A DNA stretch of 35,331 bases from Methanothrix sp. (GTDB lineage: Archaea > Halobacteriota > Methanosarcinia > Methanotrichales > Methanotrichaceae). This document shows, in pieces, positions 26,447 to 35,176 of this stretch; position 1 is the first letter of the stretch; each line of letters opens with the position of its first letter. The notes below the pieces were generated by a model. It was not told the origin of the DNA, searched no databases, and saw only the letters and a list, made by a program, of their open reading frames with translations. A program made the position numbers and the translations under genes. The stretch covers positions 1 to 35,331 of the forward strand of contig RPOO01000002.1 in the NCBI GenBank assembly GCA_003857025.1, in the 5' to 3' direction.

Positions 26447-27181
26447 TCATATGCCGTCGGAACTGCAAAGCATCTGATCGCAAACTTCCCTGTCGCCGAA
26501 GACTTCATCCGGTCGGCCCAATTTTACCAACCTCCCGCCCAGCAGCACGGCCACCCGGTCCGCCAGTTTCCTGCACTGCTGCATGTTGTGAGTGGCCATG
26601 ATCACCGTGATATTCTCGCTTGCCAAGCTCTGAATAATCCCGTCGATGGACTTGGCGCTCTTCGGGTCCAGGTTAGCGGTGGGCTCGTCGAGCAAGAGAA
26701 GTTCCGGCTGCAGAACAAGTGCTCTCGCCAGTGCGATTCTCTGCATCTCACCACCGGAGAGTGTTGCAGCATCCCGTTCCTCATAGCCGGACAGGCCCAC
26801 TGCATGCAGAGCCGACCTCACACGCTCCCCGTCATTTCGGCCCCGGACCTTCAATCCAAAGGAGACATTGCCCTGCACGCTGCCCCGGAACATGACCGGC
26901 TTTTGAAATACCATAGCCATCCTGCGGCGCGCCTGCAGCAATGCCCTCTCGCCCGCACCAGCCATGGAGACACCGTCGAAGATAATCCGGCCTCCTGTCG
27001 GCCCATCGAGCAGACCGATCTGGCGCAAAAGAGTGGTCTTGCCCGATCCTGTAGGTCCGATGAGAGCCAAAACCTCGCCGCGCTGCACTGTCAGATTTAT
27101 CCCTTTTAAAATGTCCACCAAACTCTGGCCCTGACGAGCTGTTTTTCTCAGGTCGGTTATCTCCAGGAACGCCATTCTCAT
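26447..27181 (-). CDS. tupC: tungstate/molybdate ABC transporter, ATP-binding protein
   Basis: Walker A GPTGSGKTT, signature LSGGEMQRIALARAL, Walker B LLLLDEPTANLD; 4-bp overlap with the permease gene. Confidence 0.85.
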   Translation of the reverse strand: MRMAFLEITDLRKTARQGQSLVDILKGINLTVQRGEVLALIGPTGSGKTTLLRQIGLLDGPTGGRIIFDGVSMAGAGERALLQARRRMAMVFQKPVMFRGSVQGNVSFGLKVRGRNDGERVRSALHAVGLSGYEERDAATLSGGEMQRIALARALVLQPELLLLDEPTANLDPKSAKSIDGIIQSLASENITVIMATHNMQQCRKLADRVAVLLGGRLVKLGRPDEVFGDREVCDQMLCSSDGI

Positions 27182-27864
27182 CTTCCCTGAACTCGATTTA
27201 AAAGCAGATTGATCACCAGCGAAATGGATATCAGGATCATTCCCAGAGCCATAGATAGCTCCAGGTTTCCCATCGAGGTTTCAAGAGCGATGGACGTGGT
27301 GAGGACGCGGGTGTAGCCCCGGATATTCCCGCCGATCATCATGGCCACGCCCACCTCGGAGAGCGCCCGGCCAAATCCAAGCAATACCGCAGCCATCACA
27401 GCCTGCCTGGCCTCATTAATTACAGTTACGATGATCTGTATCTCCGTTGCGCCAAGCGACCTTGCCGTGTCCTTGATTTGCGGACTGACCGCAGCAAGAG
27501 CGGTAACTGTAAGGCCGATCATTATGGGGCTGACCAAGATCGCCTGGCCGAAGACCATTCCCCATGGCGAGAAAAGAAGGCCGAGACTGCCTAGCGGCCC
27601 GGAGCGGGAGATGAGCAGAAAAACGATCAAGCCTACTGTTACCGTCGGAAGGCTGTAAAGGGTTTGAATAAGGTTTACCAGAATCTTTTTGCCGCGAAAA
27701 CTGTGAAACTCGATGAGCCCGCCCAAAGGCACGCAGATGACGGCGGCCAGGAATGCGGATGATAAAGAAATATAGAGAGATCTGGTGGTGATCTCGACCA
27801 CCTGCGCATTTAGTGTTATGATCAGATCAATGGCTCTGACAAATCCGCCCCAGATCTCTTGCAA
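27178..27864 (-). CDS. tupB: tungstate ABC transporter, permease
   Basis: 228-aa multi-TM protein; SLGATEIQIIVTVINEARQAVMAAVLLGFGRALSEVGVAMMIGGNIRGYTRVLTTSIALETSMG is typical of TupB permeases. Confidence 0.88.
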   Translation of the reverse strand: MQEIWGGFVRAIDLIITLNAQVVEITTRSLYISLSSAFLAAVICVPLGGLIEFHSFRGKKILVNLIQTLYSLPTVTVGLIVFLLISRSGPLGSLGLLFSPWGMVFGQAILVSPIMIGLTVTALAAVSPQIKDTARSLGATEIQIIVTVINEARQAVMAAVLLGFGRALSEVGVAMMIGGNIRGYTRVLTTSIALETSMGNLELSMALGMILISISLVINLLLNRVQGR

Positions 27865-27921
27865 CCGATTTCACCACATCTTCCGCTTTTCGCCCAAGAA
27901 TACTGTCGGCCTTCCCCGTCC

Positions 27922-28842
27922 CTAAGCTGCTGCGCAGGAGGCGGCAGTGGGTGCGGCACACTCGCCATCCGAGCAGCCGATCAATGTGCAGTTGCCCCTG
28001 GCCGGCGAGAAGAGCGCCCTTCCAAATTTCTCCTTCCCGTAGCCTGCGATCAGGTCCTGGCCCTCGTTGGACACAAGGAAATCGATGAACTGGTTGGCAA
28101 GCGTACAGTTGACGCCGGGATGCTTGGCCGGATTTACGGCGATTGCCACATAAACATTGAGCAGATCCGATCCGCCCTCGATCAAAGGAACCAGAGTAAG
28201 GTTGCCCTGATAAGCCATGAACGTGGACATGTCGGTCAGCGTGTAACCCTGCTTTTCATTGGCCAGGTTCAGCGTCGCTCCCATGCCCTGCCCGGCATCG
28301 ATGTACCAGGGGCCGGAAGAGTTAACCTGGGAGTAGTTGAGCCCTGCCTTCTTCCACAGCTGCTTTTCGCGAGAGTGAGTGCCGGAGTTGTCGCCGCGGG
28401 ACACGAATTTAACCTTGTTGGCATTTGCCTTTCCTTTCTCCATAATCACTGCGAAAGCCTGCGACGCATTCATGTCCTTGATGCCCGCGGGATCGTCTTT
28501 GGGGCCTATGATGTAGAAGTAGTTGTAGGCAATGCAGCGCCTCTCCAGGCCGTGCCCGTCCTTGATGAACTTCAGCTCACGCTCTTTGTCGTGCACCAGA
28601 AGAGCATCGACATCGCCGCGCTCGCCATACTGGATAGCAATTCCCGTTCCGCCCGAAACCACATCCAGCGATACATTATACTTCTCATCGAACTTCTCTT
28701 TAACCAGATCAAGAAGCCCGGTATCCTGCAAGCTGGTGGTCGTGGCCAGCTTCAGCCTCGCCCCGTCTGCGGCAACGGCGGAGCAACATAAGACAGCCAG
28801 TGCCAGAACTGACAATGCAGTCAGCAAAATCTTTCTCGCCAT
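27922..28842 (-). CDS. tupA: tungstate ABC transporter, substrate-binding protein
   Basis: Signal peptide; LKLATTTSLQDTGLLDLVKEKFDEKYNVSLDVVSGGTGIAIQYGERGDVDALLVHDKERELKFI...FVSRGDNSGTHSREKQLWKKAG is TupA-like. Confidence 0.9.
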   Translation of the reverse strand: MARKILLTALSVLALAVLCCSAVAADGARLKLATTTSLQDTGLLDLVKEKFDEKYNVSLDVVSGGTGIAIQYGERGDVDALLVHDKERELKFIKDGHGLERRCIAYNYFYIIGPKDDPAGIKDMNASQAFAVIMEKGKANANKVKFVSRGDNSGTHSREKQLWKKAGLNYSQVNSSGPWYIDAGQGMGATLNLANEKQGYTLTDMSTFMAYQGNLTLVPLIEGGSDLLNVYVAIAVNPAKHPGVNCTLANQFIDFLVSNEGQDLIAGYGKEKFGRALFSPARGNCTLIGCSDGECAAPTAASCAAA

Positions 28843-29080
28843 TTTGAATCCCTCGTTTAGACACTATAGCTTGCAATAAATAGGTTATGTAAGTGAAAGG
28901 GATTACATGCCTCTGCCGGAGATTCTTCAAATCCAATTAGATTCAAATCCGATAAAATTGAAGGGACAAGCCGGAACAAGCAAAGCTTGTGCATGCAAAA
29001 CCAGAACAAACAAGCTTGAACAAGCAGGCCGAAGCGGCTAGAGCAAGCTATATCTTGTCGAATTCCATATACCTGAATCG

Positions 29081-30145
29081 ATGCAGGAAAATACGCAGAA
29101 GAGCGCCGGGAATCATAAAGAGAATTATGCGGGAAAATGTATTGAAAGCAAAAAAAATTATCCTAGCAGTGATGCACAAAAGACGCTGGAAGGCAAGTCG
29201 ATTCTGGTCACCGGCGGCGCGGGATTCATCGGCAGCCACCTGGTGGACCGACTGCTCAAGAATAACGCGGTCACCGTCCTTGACAACTTCAGCTCCGGGA
29301 AAAAAGAGTTTCTGGAGCGCCATCTCCAAAATCCCAATTTCAGTCTCATAACTGCTGACCTTCTCGACTATGCCGCATTGGAGAAAGCCGTGTCGGGAAA
29401 GGACATGGTCTTTCACCTGGCCGCCAATCCCGATGTAAAGCTGGGCGCGGAGAACACCCGCGTTCATCTGGAGCAAAATGTGCTTGCCACCTACAATATC
29501 CTGGAAGCCATGCGCAAGACCGGCGTCCGGCGCATCGCATTCACATCCACGTCCACAGTCTACGGCGAAGCTGCGGTCGTGCCGACGCCGGAGGACTATG
29601 GCCCCCTGCTTCCCATCTCGCTTTATGGAGCCTCGAAGCTCTCTTGCGAGGCGCTAATCTCTTCCTACTGCCACACCTTCGAGATGCAGTCGTGGATCTA
29701 TCGCTTCGCCAACATCGTGGGCGAGCGGGGCACGCACGGCGTCCTGGTGGATTTCATCCGCAAGCTGCGACAAAATCCTCATGAGCTGGAGATCCTGGGT
29801 TCAGGCAAACAGAGCAAGTCCTACCTGGAAGTGAAAGATTGCGTCAAAGCTATGATCTACGCGGTCGAGAACTCCGGCGAACCGACCAATGTCTTCAACA
29901 TCGGTTCCAGAGACGCGATTGATGTGACACGTATCGCGGATATCGTCGCCGAGAAGATGGGTCTGGTCGGCGTCAATTACAGGTACACCGGCGGAGTCAA
30001 TGGCCGGGGCTGGAAGGGCGATGTCATGATCATGATGCTCTCCATCGACAAGATCGAGAGGCTCGGCTGGAAGCCGGAGCTTGGGTCTGAGGGTGCCATT
30101 GAGATGGCGGTTGAGGCGCTGCTCAAGGACCAGGCAGCGAGATGA
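29081..30145 (+). CDS. NAD-dependent epimerase/dehydratase (UDP-glucose 4-epimerase-like)
   Basis: ILVTGGAGFIGSHLVDRLL, VFHLAANPDVKLG, FTSTSTVYGEA, SLYGASKLSCEALISSY; extended SDR. About 35 extra N-terminal residues make the start uncertain. Confidence 0.93.
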   Translation: MQENTQKSAGNHKENYAGKCIESKKNYPSSDAQKTLEGKSILVTGGAGFIGSHLVDRLLKNNAVTVLDNFSSGKKEFLERHLQNPNFSLITADLLDYAALEKAVSGKDMVFHLAANPDVKLGAENTRVHLEQNVLATYNILEAMRKTGVRRIAFTSTSTVYGEAAVVPTPEDYGPLLPISLYGASKLSCEALISSYCHTFEMQSWIYRFANIVGERGTHGVLVDFIRKLRQNPHELEILGSGKQSKSYLEVKDCVKAMIYAVENSGEPTNVFNIGSRDAIDVTRIADIVAEKMGLVGVNYRYTGGVNGRGWKGDVMIMMLSIDKIERLGWKPELGSEGAIEMAVEALLKDQAAR

Positions 30146-30159
30146 GTGAAAAAGGTCCT

Positions 30160-30244
30160 GCTAGAATTGTTTTTATCTTTCTTTAACGAGATCGGAATGA
30201 AGAAGTAGGGAAAAAATAATAAAAATTATAAAATTATTTAAAGA
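30160..30244. terminator. shared T-rich region between convergent genes
   Basis: TTGTTTTTATCTTTCTTT on plus after the epimerase; CTTTAAATAATTTTATAATTTTTATTATTTTTTCCC on minus after the rhodanese gene. Consistent with archaeal oligo-T termination. Confidence 0.45.
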
Positions 30245-31294
30245 TTAGTGAACATTGCTTACCACCCATTCCGTTTGCTGCCACCAGTCACCTTCCAGAA
30301 GCGTGGCATTGTAGCCCATAAGCTTGAGGCTGTAGAAGAGCCGGTAAGCCTCGGGTGTGCCGTAAGCAATCTGAGTTCCCTTCTTGTTCAGGCTCCTCCG
30401 GTCGAACAATTCCTTTAGCGTGGCCGCGTCTTTGATCTTTGAGTCATCGAAGAGGTTTTCAATGGTCATGGGAAGGGCGGAGTTGGTCAGCTTGTTCAAA
30501 CCGAAATCGGCGAAGTCCCTTGCATCCAGGATTTGAATATCCGACATGTTCAGGAAGCTCTGCAAATTCGTGGGCGTTGCCAGCAGCCAGGGAACAACGT
30601 GCATCTCATAATTTGAGGCGGAGACGAGCGGATTGGTCTTGTCCGGCTCGACGCCTGCACTCCAGGCGGCGTCTATGCCGCCGTCAAGCAGGCCGACATC
30701 CTTTTGGCCCAAATAGCTCAAGGCCCAGAAGACGAAAGCCGCACCGTCATCTGATCCGCCGTAAACCACTATTCGATCGCTGTTGTTTACTCCGGCTTTG
30801 CAGAGCGCACTTGTCGCCAGATCGGGATCGAGGCTGCCGCTTTTTTGCATGTCCTTCCAGTAGAGGTTGCGAGCGCCGGGAATATGGCCGCTCTGATACT
30901 CCTGCGGGCTCCTGACATCCAGAAGCGTCGTCCCTGCCCCAGTGGTAGTGGACAAGGAAGCGGCATCGATGAAGAGCTTCGACTCAGGATATTTATCCGC
31001 CGGGCTCTTTATAGGAAGTGATGTGGTCGAGAGCTGATTGCCGCTGCTTTGATTCCCGCTCTGTCCCTTCTGCAGCATCTTATTCATCTCAGTCCTTTCG
31101 TAAGCATCCTTCTTGGCCAACCAGCCGTCCAGGTCGGTCCAGTCCGGGCAGGTGGGACAGAACTCACCGTTTTCCGTACCTGCCAGTGCAGTGATCAAAA
31201 TAACATTAAGATAAATGGCCGCCAGCAGGGAGATGATCATAGCGATTCCCATTGCTCGGCGATGCCTTTTCCTGCCATACTCAGAGCCACTCAT
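30245..31294 (-). CDS. membrane-anchored tandem rhodanese-like protein, apparently catalytically inactive
   Basis: N-terminal TM segment; rhodanese domain 1 TLLDVRSPQEYQSGHIPGARNLYW...IVVYGGSDDGAAFVFWALSYLG; domain 2 IQILDARDFADFG...TQIAYGTPEAYRLFYSLKLMGY. Confidence 0.88.
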   Translation of the reverse strand: MSGSEYGRKRHRRAMGIAMIISLLAAIYLNVILITALAGTENGEFCPTCPDWTDLDGWLAKKDAYERTEMNKMLQKGQSGNQSSGNQLSTTSLPIKSPADKYPESKLFIDAASLSTTTGAGTTLLDVRSPQEYQSGHIPGARNLYWKDMQKSGSLDPDLATSALCKAGVNNSDRIVVYGGSDDGAAFVFWALSYLGQKDVGLLDGGIDAAWSAGVEPDKTNPLVSASNYEMHVVPWLLATPTNLQSFLNMSDIQILDARDFADFGLNKLTNSALPMTIENLFDDSKIKDAATLKELFDRRSLNKKGTQIAYGTPEAYRLFYSLKLMGYNATLLEGDWWQQTEWVVSNVH

Positions 31295-31384
31295 GATTTC
31301 TCTCCAACCAATAGTGTATGGGCATTTTGCCCTATTTCAGGCTTGTTAAAATGGGAAACTATAAATACCACAAACTAATCCATC

Positions 31385-31474
31385 GATGTATTAAATTGAA
31401 CTTTGATGTACTAATTGATACATCGCAAAAAATCTCACAATAGATCACAAAGAAATCACAAAAATATATCACGA
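31385..31474. promoter_or_regulatory. operator-like repeats upstream of ADH synthase
   Basis: GATGTA repeats at 31385 and 31405 with inverted TACATC at 31419-31424; TCACAA at 31435, 31445 and 31456 and TCACGA at 31469. Confidence 0.45.
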
Positions 31475-31479
31475 TAGGA

Positions 31480-32286
31480 GTGCTGGAATTGAGAGGAACA
31501 TCGATTCGCATGGAGAGGATTATCAACCGCAACACAGGCAATGCAGTCATCATTCCCATGGACCACGGCGTCTCCGTCGGTCCCATCAAGGGCATTCGCA
31601 GCGTCAAAGCCATCGCCGATGCCGTGGCCTCCGGCGGCGCCGATGCCGCCGTTGTGCACAAGGGCGCGGCAGCCTTCGGACATCGGGGCTACGGGCGCGA
31701 CCTGGGCCTGATCATCCATCTCTCGGCATCGACTGCTTTAGGCCCCGATCCCAACAACAAGGTCCTGGTAGCGACGGTGGAAGAGGCTCTCAAGATCGGA
31801 GCGGACGGCGTGAGCATTCAGGTGAACGTGGGCGCTGAGGATGAAGGGCGCATGCTCTCAACTTTGGGCGAAGTTTCCCGCCACTGCCAGGACTGGGGAA
31901 TGCCGCTGCTGGCCATGATGTATCCGCGCGGCAGGAAGATCCAGGATGAATACGCCGAGGTGAACATCGCCCACGCGGCACGGGTGGGTGCGGAGCTTGG
32001 CGCAGATATCGTCAAGACCAATTATACCGGCGACCAGGACAGTTTTGCCAGGGTCGTGGAGAGCTGCCCGGTGCCGGTCGTCATCGCCGGAGGCCCGCGG
32101 GTCGAGTCCGAGCTGGACCTTCTGGCAATGGTGGAAGGAGCGATCGGGGCCGGGGCGCGAGGCGTGGCCATCGGCAGAAATGTATTCCAGCATGAAGACC
32201 CTGCGCTCATCACCCGGCGCATCTGCGGCGTGGTCCACAAGGGCCTGTGTGCCGAGGAAGCTTTACAGATCACGTCTGCAAAATAG
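31480..32286 (+). CDS. aroA': 2-amino-3,7-dideoxy-D-threo-hept-6-ulosonate (ADH) synthase
   Basis: Class I aldolase-like; [68 protein letters not shown]. The real start may be TTG at 31489 or ATG at 31510, since an AGGAG motif abuts the listed GTG. Confidence 0.92.
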   Translation: MLELRGTSIRMERIINRNTGNAVIIPMDHGVSVGPIKGIRSVKAIADAVASGGADAAVVHKGAAAFGHRGYGRDLGLIIHLSASTALGPDPNNKVLVATVEEALKIGADGVSIQVNVGAEDEGRMLSTLGEVSRHCQDWGMPLLAMMYPRGRKIQDEYAEVNIAHAARVGAELGADIVKTNYTGDQDSFARVVESCPVPVVIAGGPRVESELDLLAMVEGAIGAGARGVAIGRNVFQHEDPALITRRICGVVHKGLCAEEALQITSAK

Positions 32287-32352
32287 GTTGCATGGGTTCG
32301 CCAAACCGCCACAGCAGTAAAGATAAGAAGGAACAGTCATTCAATTAGGCTG

Positions 32353-33333
32353 ATGAAAGCGCTGGCGATATTCTCCATTCTCTTCCTGCTGGCGGCCTGC
32401 TGCCGCGGGTCCGACCTACCGGAAGACGGTCCTCATCTTGAGGTCGCGTCCATTTCCGGAAATCTGGAGATCGACAGGCCATCCGTGATTGCAGTTGAAC
32501 TCCGCAACAATGCAACATATAATGCAACTTATGATGCAGGAGAATCAGACACTGGATCGGATGCGCTTGATGTGGAAAGATCAACGGCCAATGCCGGCGC
32601 AGTAGAGGCCGAGCTTTCCTCGCAAGACGACAGAATCGATGTACTTTCCGGACCGCAGGTGCTCGGAACTTTTGCTCCGGGAATGAATCGGTCCATCCGC
32701 TTTGCGGCCCTGGCCAAGGGAGCGCAAAAGGGCGTCTATCCGCTGCAACTGAGCCTTCGTTTCTCGCGGCTTGTGCAGGTGAGCACCACCGGAGACGAGA
32801 GTGTGCCGGATGTTGCATTTAGTTATGAGGACGAACGGCAGGAACTGCCCATTCAGGTCGATGTGGTGCAGGGACCGAAGATCGAAATCGAGGAGATCAA
32901 GGGCAATGCCGCTCTGGGAAAAGAGTCGGAGCTGGAGACGGTTTTGGCAAATCGCGGTGATGAGACCGCCGTTGATCTTCAGATAAAGATACAGCCCTTG
33001 CCGCCTTTTGTTGAAGCGCAAAATTCACAGGAGCGGCTGCGAATCGATCCGGGGGGCACAGTTTCTACAAAGCTGCGAGTTAATGCAGATGAAAACGCCA
33101 CGCCGGGATATTACCCCTTGCCGTGCAGCATATCTTACAGAAATGGGGAAAACGGGGATGAGCGAAGCGAGGATCTGGCTCTTCTCATTCATGTGCAAAA
33201 TGACTCGTTCCTGGGATGGCTGACGATGCCGGCAGCGGGATTGCTGCTCATGGTCGGCGGATTTTGGGGAGGCAGAACGCTGCTCGGCCAAAAGAAAAGA
33301 AAGGTCAGGAATTTTCGGCGATTGCTTCCGTGA
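32353..33333 (+). CDS. secreted/membrane-anchored protein with beta-sandwich (COG1361/CARDB-like) repeats and C-terminal TM
   Basis: N-terminal signal MKALAIFSILFLLAACC; LEVASISGNLEIDRPSVIAVELRNNA and IEIEEIKGNAALGKESELETVLANRGDETAVDLQIKI; C-terminal GWLTMPAAGLLLMVGGFWGG plus basic tail. Confidence 0.75.
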   Translation: MKALAIFSILFLLAACCRGSDLPEDGPHLEVASISGNLEIDRPSVIAVELRNNATYNATYDAGESDTGSDALDVERSTANAGAVEAELSSQDDRIDVLSGPQVLGTFAPGMNRSIRFAALAKGAQKGVYPLQLSLRFSRLVQVSTTGDESVPDVAFSYEDERQELPIQVDVVQGPKIEIEEIKGNAALGKESELETVLANRGDETAVDLQIKIQPLPPFVEAQNSQERLRIDPGGTVSTKLRVNADENATPGYYPLPCSISYRNGENGDERSEDLALLIHVQNDSFLGWLTMPAAGLLLMVGGFWGGRTLLGQKKRKVRNFRRLLP

Positions 33334-33436
33334 CAGGTTCATCGACCGTTTTGGGGACCTGATCGGCGATAGGCGAACGAGCTGCCAAATAAGTTGCCGA
33401 CTTCCCAAAGGCCGTACAGAAAGACATGAACCGGAA

Positions 33437-34687
33437 TTATTCGGCCAGCGAAACCAACCGCTTGAAGCGCTTTTGTGCTTCTTCCAAGATTGCCGCCTCT
33501 CCTGGGATTACCCCATCGCGCATGAGGACCTTGCCGTTGACGATGGTCGTGTCAACTCCGCCGGTCATGCTGTAGACCAGATGCGAGACCATATTGCTGA
33601 AAGGATAGAGCCAGGGCCTCGTTTTCAGGTTGATGAGAGAAAGATCGGCCAGCGCGCCCGCATGGAGGCCCAGATTGAGGCCGAATGCCCGATAAGCATT
33701 CTCTGTGGCTAGGTGCCAGATCTGCTCGGCAGAAAACGCCGCCGGGGTGTGATAGGCATTCTTTTGCACAATGGCTGTTACCTTCATCTCCTCGAAGAGA
33801 TTGAGATTATTATTGCTCGATGCGCCGTCCGTTCCGAGACATACGTTAACATTCGCCTTCATCAGAGTATTAAGAGGAGCAATTCCCGAAGCCAGCTTGA
33901 GATTGCTCACCGTGCAGTTCACCACATTAACCTTACCTTTCGCCAGCAAATAGCAGTCCCGCTCGGAGAGCCAGACGCAATGGGCAGCCGCAAGACGCTC
34001 ATTTGCCATTCCTAGAGTGTCCAGGTATTCTACCGGGCTTTTTCCCGTTGTCAGATTGGATCCTTCCACCTCTTCGCGAGTCTCGGAAAGATGGGTGTGG
34101 ATTATGACATCGTGCCGATCGGCGATCTCTTTTGCTTTGAGCAGCGTCTCTTTCGAACAAGCATAGACGGAATGAGGCCCAACCGTGGGCATGATCAGAT
34201 CATCGCCCTTCCAGCGAGAGACGAAAGGCTCAACCTGACCGAGCATCTCCGGCTTCATATCAAAGATTACACCGGAGATGAATGCCCTCAGGCCCGTCTC
34301 TTTGGTGGCATTAGCCGCCACATCCGGGTAGTAATACATGTCGCTATAGCAGGTGACTCCGAAGCGAATCAGCTCCAAGCAGCCCAGTTTCACGCCCCAG
34401 CGAATATCCTCCTCGGTCAAGCGGGCCTCCAGGGGCCAGATCTTTTCCTGCAGCCAGGGCATCAGTTCCATGTCGTCCGCGTAGCCGCGAAGCAATGTCA
34501 TGGCCAGGTGAGTGTGAGCGTTAATGAGGCCCGGGATGGCGAGTTGACCATGTCCGTCAATCAGCTCCTCGCCCGGCTCGTCCGACAGGTCGCGACCGAT
34601 TTTAATGATTCTATTCCCTTGAATGAGAATATCGCGCCCATTCAAGAGTTGACCGGACTCTAAAAGAGAGACATCTTTGATGAGCAT
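33437..34687 (-). CDS. amidohydrolase: 5'-deoxyadenosine / SAH / MTA deaminase family
   Basis: LAIPGLINAHTHLAMTLLRGYADDMELMPWLQEKIWPLEARLTEEDIRWG, HTHLSETREEVE, AAHCVWLSERD, CLGTDGASSNNNLNLFEEMK. Start MLIKDVSLLESG at 34687 preferred over the track's 34828. Confidence 0.92.
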   Translation of the reverse strand: MLIKDVSLLESGQLLNGRDILIQGNRIIKIGRDLSDEPGEELIDGHGQLAIPGLINAHTHLAMTLLRGYADDMELMPWLQEKIWPLEARLTEEDIRWGVKLGCLELIRFGVTCYSDMYYYPDVAANATKETGLRAFISGVIFDMKPEMLGQVEPFVSRWKGDDLIMPTVGPHSVYACSKETLLKAKEIADRHDVIIHTHLSETREEVEGSNLTTGKSPVEYLDTLGMANERLAAAHCVWLSERDCYLLAKGKVNVVNCTVSNLKLASGIAPLNTLMKANVNVCLGTDGASSNNNLNLFEEMKVTAIVQKNAYHTPAAFSAEQIWHLATENAYRAFGLNLGLHAGALADLSLINLKTRPWLYPFSNMVSHLVYSMTGGVDTTIVNGKVLMRDGVIPGEAAILEEAQKRFKRLVSLAE

Positions 34688-34887
34688 AGGTATCAGGAAC
34701 GCGAGAAAGGTATAAAAATTATCCGGAGGAGCGATAAACCTATAAGCAATTACAGAAAACCATAATTGCTTGCTCATCTTTGCTCGATTAGGTCTGACTC
34801 CGGAGAGCTTGACCGTCAAGCTTAACAAAGCAAGATCAATTCAACTCGTCAGGCTTAAAAGCAGCAGAGCGAAAGCAACAGAGATGT

Positions 34888-34925
34888 GCTGAGGTAGCCA
34901 AGCGGCCTACGGCGCTGGTCTTGAG
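34888..34925 (+). tRNA. tRNA-Ser(TGA), 5' exon
   Basis: GCTGAGG acceptor, D-arm GCC/GGC, anticodon stem CTGGT, loop CTTGAG to splice site. Confidence 0.9.
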
Positions 34926-34957
34926 GTTCCCACATCCTTCGAACGCCGGAACAAGCA
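34926..34957 (+). other. 32-nt archaeal tRNA intron at canonical position 37/38
   Basis: Bulge-helix-bulge: CTGGT-CTTG-AG^G-TTCC ... GGAA-CAAG-CA^A-ACCAG; perfect 4-bp central helix and two 3-nt bulges. Confidence 0.9.
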
Positions 34958-35004
34958 AACCAGTGGTGCATCGCACCTCGTGAGTTCAAATCTCACCCTC
35001 AGCG
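34958..35004 (+). tRNA. tRNA-Ser(TGA), 3' exon
   Basis: Anticodon stem ACCAG, long variable arm GGTGC-ATC-GCACC, T-arm GTGAG-TTCAAAT-CTCAC, acceptor CCTCAGC, discriminator G (Ser-type); CCA not encoded. Confidence 0.9.
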
Positions 35005-35151
35005 TTATTTTACCGATAATTTCGAAACATAGAATATTATAAAATGTATTTATTCTTTTGATGATTCTGTTGTTAAGCCGGATAACGCAAGGTATGTTAG
35101 CCCTATCTTCCTCCACAAGTTATAAGACAAGTGGACCGGAGCGGTAAACTA

Positions 35152-35176
35152 CCCACGGCTAAAGCCCGTGGGCTTT
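35152..35176 (-). ncRNA. alternative hairpins at the tnpB 3' end (IS right-end / omegaRNA 3' region candidate)
   Basis: CCCACGG-CTAAAGC-CCGTGGG (35152-35172) and, mutually exclusive, AAAGCCC-GT-GGGCTTT (35161-35176). Confidence 0.5.

Noticed and set aside
27859-28791. 310-aa plus-strand ORF
   Set aside because: Antisense to the tupA gene, which has strong family motifs.
34907-35116. 69-aa minus-strand ORF
   Set aside because: Lies across the tRNA-Ser gene and its flank.
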